Of a stretch of 64,000 nt of DNA, positions 57,701 through 64,000 are shown one piece after another. The translations under genes and the position numbers were made by a program. Every line of letters starts with the position of its first letter. The stretch's first letter is position 1. Location: contig CM037874.1 in assembly GCA_021292105.1 (NCBI GenBank), positions 14,490,615-14,554,614 on the forward strand. Direction: 5' to 3'. Source of the stretch: Anadara kagoshimensis (Eukaryota > Mollusca > Bivalvia > Arcoida > Arcidae). Under the pieces are notes generated by a model, which worked only from the letters and a program-made list of their open reading frames with translations, did not search any database and had not been told where the DNA came from.

Positions 57701-60700
57701 CCCCTTCCTCCTTTTACCGACAAACATAAAATATTGACAACTGCAATGTACACTTACTGCTTTAGAAATACAAAAAATGTTAATCTTGATTCAGATATGT
57801 ATTAAATGCAGGAAAATGTCCTCATTCTGAATTCCTGAAGCTACCAGTAACACAAATATAGGAAAATATAGGAAATATAGGAGGTATTTCAAATTATATA
57901 GGAATATTTAGGAAAGTGTCAAAATTATAGGAAATATATGAAATGATAGGACCCATGGGCCCGTACTGTATGTTTATAACTTTTACTTACACATGGTTAA
58001 ATCATTGTTGATGATCTCTACTGTGTTATGTGAGAAGGTCAACGAGGCACCTGAGTACAACTGAGTTTGTTTAACATCAAGCTGCTGATGTCCAAACATT
58101 GGTCCATTGGTCTGCACGATGTGGACACCTTCTCCTCCATCCATGGTCATAATAAACTGTTTACCATACCGCTGTACTTTAGCAGTATGCCAGTAGCCAT
58201 CGCTAGCATTTACACCATACATAGTTAAGTTATGGATACCATCACCAAGGTTATATGACAATTCTAGCATATAATCGTTTATCTGTAATAAAAAGGGAAT
58301 TTTTCAAAATAATTTGTTTGGACTAATTTGTCGGAGAGTAAACATTATACAAGGATGTTGTATGTCTAATTTCATTGTATTGATTACACTTATATATGCT
58401 TATTGGGAGGTTTCAGAGCAATAAAGGCAATATAGAGGTAACATACTGTTAAGTCCAACTGAAATAAACCAAATAAAGAAAGTACAGTATAACCTTGATT
58501 CACTGCCACCATTTCCCTTAGTGACAATTTCATGTTATAAATCAGTTTGGTGATAAATCGAGGGATGATTATAAAGAATAACATAGAAAAATGTATTAAA
58601 TTGGGGTGTAAAATAAGTGCGGCAATAAGCAAGGTGTCAGAGGGGCATTATAACAAGGGTTTACTGTACTGTATGGATTATAATATGTGAGGTGACAAAA
58701 GTTATTGAGGGGCATTATAAGAAGGTTTTACTGTTTGAACAGTTTCTATTAGTTCCAAATGCAAAGGGCTTTAAATTTTAATTTTGAATATATATTTATG
58801 TTCATGTTACTGAATTGCAAAAAAACACAAAAAAGGATGATGTTCCTATGGAACGATTAGTGAATGCTAGTTATCCATTGAAGATATTCCACAAAACAAT
58901 GTTTGTTTGATGAAACTCCCGACAAAATCACCACTGAGCGGGACAATATATGTCCGTCAATGTCTATAATGTAAGCAAAAATAGTAAGAACTAGGACACA
59001 AAAACCCAGTATATATTTTAAACATTGTTACTTGTTGTAAATCAATAACAAAAATTAAAAATATAAAAAGTTCTTGCATTTTCTACATTATGTCCTTATT
59101 CGACCTTTGAACTCAACCTGTGACCTTGACGTTCAATACTGGGAACCAAATTATTATATGTGACACACCACCTTCCCATGATACATATTTGGCATTGGAG
59201 TCATCTTGATATCCCCATCCAGTAAATAGATATGGACCGGACAAGAAAATGGTAATGTTCTGACTTCAGACGGACAGACCGACAACATCATACCATTACA
59301 AGGGCGTAAAAAAATAAACCGTAAAGATCATACCTGGATAGTTATAAACTCTTCCTCACTGGTAGATGATGATACATGATACAGAAGTCCCTCATTGTCC
59401 CGTGTTCGGAAGTTAAGCTGAATTTCCAAGTCTCTATTAGTACCTAGAGCATTTACAAGATTCCAACCCATATAGCTGTTGGTATGGAAATCCTTGATAG
59501 TCGTATCTGTAATGATAAAATAACAAGGATATTACACAATTTATTTACCATGAAACCTCTCTAAACCAACATCTTTGTTTTGTTTCATTTGGACAGCTTA
59601 CATAGGTAGAAATAAAAACAAACACAATTTAAAGTATTTTCTAATAAGTAGGTGTTCAGTTTAAACGAATGTTCACTGAGTTTTAACAGGTGTTCAGCTT
59701 AAACAAGTTTTCACAGAGTTGAAAACAGGCGTTAATTTAGACAGGTGTTCAGTTTAAACAAATGTTCACTGAGTTTTAACAGGTGTTCAGTTTAAACAAG
59801 TGTTCACAGAGTTGAAACAGGTGTTAGTTTAGACAGGTGTTCAGTTTAAACAAGTGTTCAGAGTTGAAATGGGTGTTGATTTAGACAGGTGTTCAGACTT
59901 ATATTGACTTACTTGTTTCACAGTTATCTCCCCTGAACCCAGGATCACATACACATATGTATCTATGCTGTGGAGGGTTTCCTGGTGATAGCTGGGTTAT
60001 TCTGCAATCACCATTAGGTTCACACCTAACGTCATCGACAGAATTTCTCCTACATACATCGTCTTCAGCAGGGCAGCCATCAATACTACCTGGGAATGCG
60101 CCGTTGGTAAACAAGTCGTATATCTAGAATTAAGAACAAGCAAATTCAGTGAATTAGAATTCCCCCAGTTAGCCTTTTGTTGTAATTGAGGTAAAGTTAA
60201 AGACTACCTCTATTTAAGGCCATCTGCTGTTAAGGGCCAGAACAATTTTATCCAATCACTCTTTATTCATGTTTTTGAAGCTGTATATAAGGACCGCCTC
60301 TCCATAAAAACCACTTTTACTGGTTTCGGTGGGTTGCCTTTATAGTCAGGTTTGACTGAATAATATTAAAAAATATGCACTTTGGCCAACAGTTTGCAGA
60401 AACAAGGGATTAGGAAAGCTATGAATCCTGCCCATCAAACTAGTCTAGTAAATATTAAAAACATTTATTTAGTATTTACCTCATTGTTATGTCTCAAGTT
60501 GCGAACACAGCCATTAAAGACAGAAGAAGTGGCTCCTGGTGGATATGAGGATGCCACATATCTTCCTCCCATTTCTAATGGTGATTTGACATTAATGAAT
60601 ACATTTTCTCCTGGAGTAAAGCCTCGTGCCTCACATGTTGTCCGATCCTGTACACCTCCTTCCACATTGGCAACATTTTTACAATGATCAATGGTCATTG

Positions 60701-63411
60701 TTACTTGCTACAAAAGATAAATATACAATATTCAGCATAAGAGTCCTCTAATATTTATGACAATTTTTTATTCATTCATAACCCCAAAGATTAATCATAC
60801 ACAAAGGCATGTGCATATTAGGGGAAAATGGAATAATGGTTTTATACCTGATTTTTTTTCACACACATGTATACTGAAGTGGTCAGTTTTTGGGTAGTGG
60901 ATGAAACTGGAATGCCCATAGAAATTCCTGACCTTTGACAAAATGAACAGGGGTTCAAAAGTCCAAGGTCCCAGACCTATTGGTTTTACATTGGGACCCT
61001 TGATATTTAAATTGTAAAAGTCTGATGAAGCTTCTGTTTTTACAAGGATACACGGATAATACTGCTTTTTCCATATGATGACATAATTGCACATGGACTT
61101 TTCAGTTTCAAAACCTTATGTGGGAGACAAAAGGTCCGTACCTTCCATTTTTTTAAATCCCAGATGAACTGACAAACTTTCTTACTCTAGGATCTGTCTA
61201 ATTGCAAGCGGACAGGATTCCAAATCTAGGAAATCAGAGGGGCTGTGATTCATAAACCAGTGCTTTAACTTCTTGGCCATTGAAGTGTTGATAAGGAGGG
61301 GAGAAGACTCTGTTTCAACAATAGAGCCCAAATCATGCATGTTAGCATACATTGATGAATTTTATATATGGTAAATTCCTTTTTCTGAGCACTTTAATTT
61401 TTTTCCACAATTTATGTAAAAATAATTTGATACCTTCTGATAATACTATATACACAAGAGACATGCTTATTATTTGGCAAGTGAAATTGCCAAGTTATTG
61501 CATCCTTAATTGGAATGTTTGCCAAAATTTCACATCATGAATAACTGTAACAAACTTGAAGTACTGTAGGAACCACTGTGACTGTGACAGTGAAATACTC
61601 TTTATATCCATAGAAAATCAAATAAATTTGAATAAAGTTTTGATATTTTTTACTTACTTGTACCTAGTCGTAATAGGAAATCTGTATGCGCATCTGCCAT
61701 TGTCATAAAGTGTGTCTGTAGAAAGGAAAATGTTGGCGGTATGGGGATTTTACACATGCGAAAATGACGATGTTTACACCGGAAATGATGTCCTTGGTGA
61801 CGTTTTACGTCATATGTGCAACAGAATCCGCCATTTGCCTGGTTTTTCAACATGTTAAATCCCCATAGCACCAACGTTTTACCCTATGCAGGTATATTTT
61901 GGGCTAATCGCGGATGCGCATACAGATTTCCTGTTACGACTAGATACAAGTAAGTGAAAAATATCGATCTTTATTCAAATTTATTTGATTTTCTATGGAT
62001 ATAAAGAGTATTTCTCTGTCACAGTCATAGTGGTTCCTACAGTAATTTAAAATATCAAGTTGGCTTACCTTTCCCTGTCTCCATACATCAATCTGATGCC
62101 ACTGTCCATCATTCAGAGTGACTGGAATTGTCAACACTAACATCCCAGATCCATGGTCCACCATAAGTTTGGGTTGTCCATTTTCTAACTGTAACAGTAT
62201 GAAATCTGTTGGATCTGTGGACTGTGGAACAGCTGATGGTCCGTTGTAATATATCAGTCCATCTGGTTGATTGGTGATTATTTCGATACTGGTAACTGAA
62301 TCTTCACACTGTTCTAGTGTTTTATATAAAGCATATCCACCAGCTCTTCCATCAAACCCGTGACGTGTCTGTTGACATCTTGGTCCATCAAACTTCTCAT
62401 CTGGACATTTACATCTAAAAATTATGTTTGAAAATATGCTAATTAAGGTTTTATTAATACTACCTTAGTGATATTAATACAAGACTGAATTCACCTGTTT
62501 TCTTAGAACAGGTCAGTGTTTTTGGTTCAGACTTCATCTCATCAATGACGGAAGATGTACATGTATGTTTCTGACAACAATATATGTATAATAGGTCAAA
62601 GGTCATGGTTTTCAAGCCAAGGTGGTGTGGAATAATTGTTTTTATGACCCATTCAAAGTTTTTTCATTAACATTAAGGCAATCAGTTCTGGGATGGTGAA
62701 GAAAATCAGAGTGTCTGTAAAAACAACCTTTTAGCAAATAATATGACAGAACCTTCTTACAACAGGATATGAAGTCAGATATTTCCATAAGACTTTGTGA
62801 CATAAATGCTTGTGCCAAGTCTGCTGAAAATGAAAAAGTAAAGGACGGAAAGACAGACAGAATTTTCAAAAAGGCAAAACTTTCTTGCACCCCAGATAGA
62901 AAAATGCATTAAAAGAGAGGTGCAAGATATCTCCATCTTGTACCCCTTAGAGATGCATCTATAAGTTGGAATTGATTTTAAATTGGTGCAAAAAAATCTC
63001 AATATATTTGGTCCAGAACTCGAAAAGCCTGGTTCTGGACCAAATATATTAGAACTCGGGTTGAGATTTCCGTATCTGGCACCACAAGTTGTGATAGATT
63101 CTATTAATATGTCTGTAGATCATTAAATACTGTGACATAAACACTTACGATAAAACTCCCCAGTAGTTCTTTTCACAAGTACCACCATTATAACAATAGT
63201 CTGGTGTACAATCAGTTGTATTTGAAGGCAAGCGACATCCACATTTTCCATGTAGTAAGGTTTTAACACCGACAACTGACGCTCCTGGAGCATTAATGAC
63301 ATTTGCCTCTCCAGTTACATCAAGCTCGTTAAAACATCCTCCTTCACAGTTTTCCTTTAAACAGGCATTTATGGACACTGTTGATATCTTTATTCCAGCT
63401 GCATTTTGAAA
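51472..63411 (-). CDS. CadN: Type III (N-cadherin-like) classical cadherin, C-terminal 11 exons
   Basis: Exons, 5' to 3': 63411-63149, 62414-62069, 60707-60480, 60123-59913, 59506-59334, 58282-57991, 57111-56919, 56132-55900, 53484-53350, 52898-52779, 51725-51472. They total 2448 bases = 815 residues plus stop, every phase matching. Order: cysteine-rich non-chordate cadherin box, EGF, laminin G, EGF, laminin G, two EGF-like units, transmembrane helix, cytoplasmic tail. The tail has the p120-binding juxtamembrane block ([16 protein letters not shown]) and the beta-catenin-binding block ([32 protein letters not shown]). Calcium-dependent homophilic adhesion molecule at cell junctions; the Drosophila relative guides axons. 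Cadherin repeats and signal peptide lie right of the window. Confidence 0.93.
52091..52290. mobile_element. MITE of the GCTGTACCAC family
   Basis: gggggttcgccagtgtacca versus ggtagggtggcgaactccat; in the last cadherin intron. Confidence 0.65.
52420..52705. mobile_element. SINE pieces in opposite orientations
   Basis: A reversed tail (gtcaagattctttcacttaa, 52434) and a forward tail (gtgaaatattcttgactaga, 52655), so two insertions or a rearranged one. Confidence 0.55.
52779..52898 (-). CDS. CadN: Cadherin exon: cytoplasmic linker
   Basis: [17 protein letters not shown] to [11 protein letters not shown]; acceptor cgttag, donor GTATGA, phase 1 at both ends. Confidence 0.88.
53350..53484 (-). 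CDS. CadN: Cadherin exon: rest of membrane helix and juxtamembrane tail
   Basis: [18 protein letters not shown] is the helix end and stop-transfer; [19 protein letters not shown] is the p120-catenin-binding region. An alternative in-frame acceptor lies 42 bases upstream (exon start 53526). Confidence 0.9.
53485..53820. repeat. Tandem repeat covering a cadherin splice acceptor
   Basis: Units of about 40-42 bases (aattatcaaaaatattatca, aaactgataaaaatataaag) repeat about 8 times and run into the exon edge; each carries a CAG|TTTTGATAA-type acceptor on the minus strand. Confidence 0.85.
54183..55172. mobile_element. 990-bp DNA element with 60-bp TIRs and GCGTAATAACGC sub-repeats
   Basis: Ends ttacgaaagcctattaagct and agcttaataggctttcgtaa are inverse over about 58 bases, flanked by tttcc on both sides (54178-54182, 55173-55177). 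Inside each end are tandem aaggcgtaataacgcgaa-type units, more on the right (about 14). A (CA)n run is at 54738-54771. Non-coding, so non-autonomous. Confidence 0.85.
54738..54771. repeat. (CA)n microsatellite
   Basis: 17 CA units inside the 990-bp element. Confidence 0.95.
55339..55544. mobile_element. MITE of the GCTGTACCAC family, best copy
   Basis: ttaatggggttcgccgctgt, accacgtga versus tcacgtggtacagcggcga, atcccattaa: almost perfect ends of about 28 bases, with a second inner pair (tttgtgcggaaca / tgttccgcacaaa). Confidence 0.85.
55669..55850. mobile_element. MITE of the GCTGTACCAC family, truncated copy
   Basis: agggtacctcatgatatcta on the left and gtattgatcatgtggtacac on the right; the inner body aagtatttccattggagatg is shared with 52130. 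Confidence 0.65.
55900..56132 (-). CDS. CadN: Cadherin exon: EGF-like domains and start of membrane helix
   Basis: [31 protein letters not shown], then [16 protein letters not shown], the first half of the transmembrane segment. Confidence 0.9.
56919..57111 (-). CDS. CadN: Cadherin exon: laminin G2 end and start of EGF3
   Basis: [16 protein letters not shown] closes laminin G2; [18 protein letters not shown] opens the next EGF. Found by joining phase 1 to phase 2. Confidence 0.85.
57460..57530 (-). mobile_element. SINE tail fragment
   Basis: aagtccagaatatttcactc and atatcgagatctcac match the reversed SINE tail. Confidence 0.55.
57540..57960. repeat. Simple repeat rich in TATAGGA
   Basis: Irregular runs of ataggagttt and ataggaaatataggaaa-like words in a cadherin intron. 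Confidence 0.6.
57991..58282 (-). CDS. CadN: Cadherin exon: laminin G2, central part
   Basis: [52 protein letters not shown]. Donor GTAAGT, phase 1. Confidence 0.92.
59334..59506 (-). CDS. CadN: Cadherin exon: laminin G2, N-terminal part
   Basis: [38 protein letters not shown]. Acceptor attacag, donor GTATGA, phases 1 to 0. Confidence 0.88.
59645..59900. repeat. Minisatellite with 38- and 16-bp sub-units next to a cadherin donor
   Basis: aggtgttcagtttaaacaag, tgttcacagagttgaaac (38) alternates with aggtgttagtttagac (16), giving a 92-bp higher-order unit (38+38+16). Ends about 12 bases from the GTAAGT donor at 59912. Confidence 0.85.
59913..60123 (-). CDS. CadN: Cadherin exon: EGF-like domain 2
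   Basis: Six or more cysteines ending [16 protein letters not shown]. The donor GTAAGT is followed within 20 bases by a minisatellite. Confidence 0.92.
60193..60360. mobile_element. MITE, second copy of the 4038-4222 family
   Basis: taaagttaaagactacctct on the left and atagtcaggtttgactgaa on the right; inner words as in copy 1. Confidence 0.55.
60480..60707 (-). CDS. CadN: Cadherin exon: second half of laminin G1
   Basis: 76 codons in phase 0; ends with the laminin-G closing motif [13 protein letters not shown]. Confidence 0.92.
61080..61290 (-). mobile_element. Diverged SINE head
   Basis: tgacaaactttcttactcta, aggatctgtctaattgcaag and gctttaacttcttggccatt match 52540-52610 and the reversed SINE head, with no intact B box. 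Confidence 0.4.
61562..62044. mobile_element. Inverted-repeat element with about 135-bp arms beside a cadherin donor
   Basis: Arm 61562-61697 (tactgtaggaaccactgtga to gtatgcgcat) is the inverse of 61910-62044 with few mismatches. The centre has a nested pair (tatggggatttta / taaatccccata). The right arm ends 24 bases before the GT at 62068. Confidence 0.85.
62069..62414 (-). CDS. CadN: Cadherin exon: end of EGF1, first half of laminin G1
   Basis: [13 protein letters not shown] closes the [27 protein letters not shown] and [15 protein letters not shown] are laminin-G strands. An inverted-repeat element ends 24 bases beyond the donor. Confidence 0.92.
63149..63411 (-). CDS. CadN: Cadherin exon: cysteine-rich box and start of EGF1
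   Basis: [18 protein letters not shown], then [39 protein letters not shown]. The donor GTAAGT leaves phase 2. Confidence 0.9.
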
Positions 63412-63944
63412 CTAAAATGTAAAATATTGGAATTCTTTCACATTTTTGTTTTGAACAATAAGTATTAATTTTGAACATCTGAGGAATGAAAACTGTGTAA
63501 CATTTTAAAACATTGAAACCATTATTCTACAGAAAAGTTTATTACAATGAAAATCAACATGCTTTTTATCAGAAAATAGCAAAGGCATGAATGACATTCT
63601 AACAATAACTATAATACCCTTGTAGATGAATTCAATATTAATATCCTTATACTGTGAATTCATTTTTTTTAGTGTCCAATTTTCATGGTTCTAAGAAAAT
63701 TATCATTCTATGGGGTGATATATACTGAATAATTGTATTTCAAAAATGGGACATCACACAAAATAATAGTGTCGCAGTAACCTACATATGGCAAAAACTG
63801 CCCCATAGCTTTAAATGTCTACATATATATGTTGGGTAAAATGTTTTACTTTGAAAGAATTCCTTTGTCTTGTTATAATTTCTGGTATGTAAACTTTATC
63901 CGATTTATTCAGCTAAAGAAAATTTATGTTTGGGTGGAGGGTAT

Positions 63945-64000
63945 TAATTTAATGGTGTTTTATGTCCAAGTCAAGATTCTTTAACTTATATCAAGGCAGT
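63945..64000 (-). mobile_element. SINE tail fragment at window edge
   Basis: aagtcaagattctttaactt, atatcaaggcagt: the reversed SINE tail, cut by the window end. Confidence 0.55.

Overview
The window is animal nuclear DNA: AT-rich, intron-rich and heavily loaded with repeats. It is most likely from a bivalve or related lophotrochozoan. The cadherin on the right has the non-chordate architecture (cysteine-rich box, EGF and laminin-G domains before the membrane), which rules out a vertebrate. The Ngaro-type retrotransposon, tRNA-derived SINEs with a V-like core and TIR elements with tandem cores fit a mollusc. Species is inferred, not proven.

Four protein-coding genes can be rebuilt from splice sites and phase. 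(1) 77-6843, plus strand, 5' end outside the window: a protein with cysteine-rich Ly6/uPAR (three-finger) modules followed by an IgGFc-binding-type domain, 5 exons in window. (2) 21672-21941, plus: an intact 89-residue dynein light chain LC8 in one coding exon. (3) 27180-40083, plus: a complete 141-residue fatty-acid-binding protein in 4 exons. Its 8.8 kb second intron holds a 5.5 kb satellite. (4) 63411-51472, minus: the last 11 exons (815 residues) of a type III classical cadherin like Drosophila N-cadherin, from the cysteine-rich box to the catenin-binding tail. All exon phases join without a break. I see no functional link among the four.

Between and inside the genes: relics of an unassigned (perhaps Penelope-like) reverse-transcriptase element with many dispersed tails (1.4-2.9, 9.6-10.4, 19.6-21.5, 24.2, 37.9 and 39.4 kb); a Ngaro-like tyrosine-recombinase retrotransposon (11.19-15.82 kb) with identical 92-bp termini but broken ORFs; a Harbinger transposase relic (15.8-16.7 kb); a 5'-truncated LINE with RNase H (22.2-23.7 kb); a LINE C-terminal fragment on the minus strand (41.3-42.3 kb); about fifteen copies or pieces of tRNA-derived SINEs sharing a 3' tail; two near-perfect hairpins; and several MITE families.

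The most unusual items are: a family of TIR elements with satellite arrays in their centres (30.35-36.01, 48.50-48.73 and 49.94-50.83 kb); a 1.9 kb minisatellite that looks like a tandem amplification of a motif from the reverse-transcriptase element and ends just upstream of LC8; and a duplicated splice acceptor at the cadherin transmembrane exon that would add 14 hydrophobic residues in frame.
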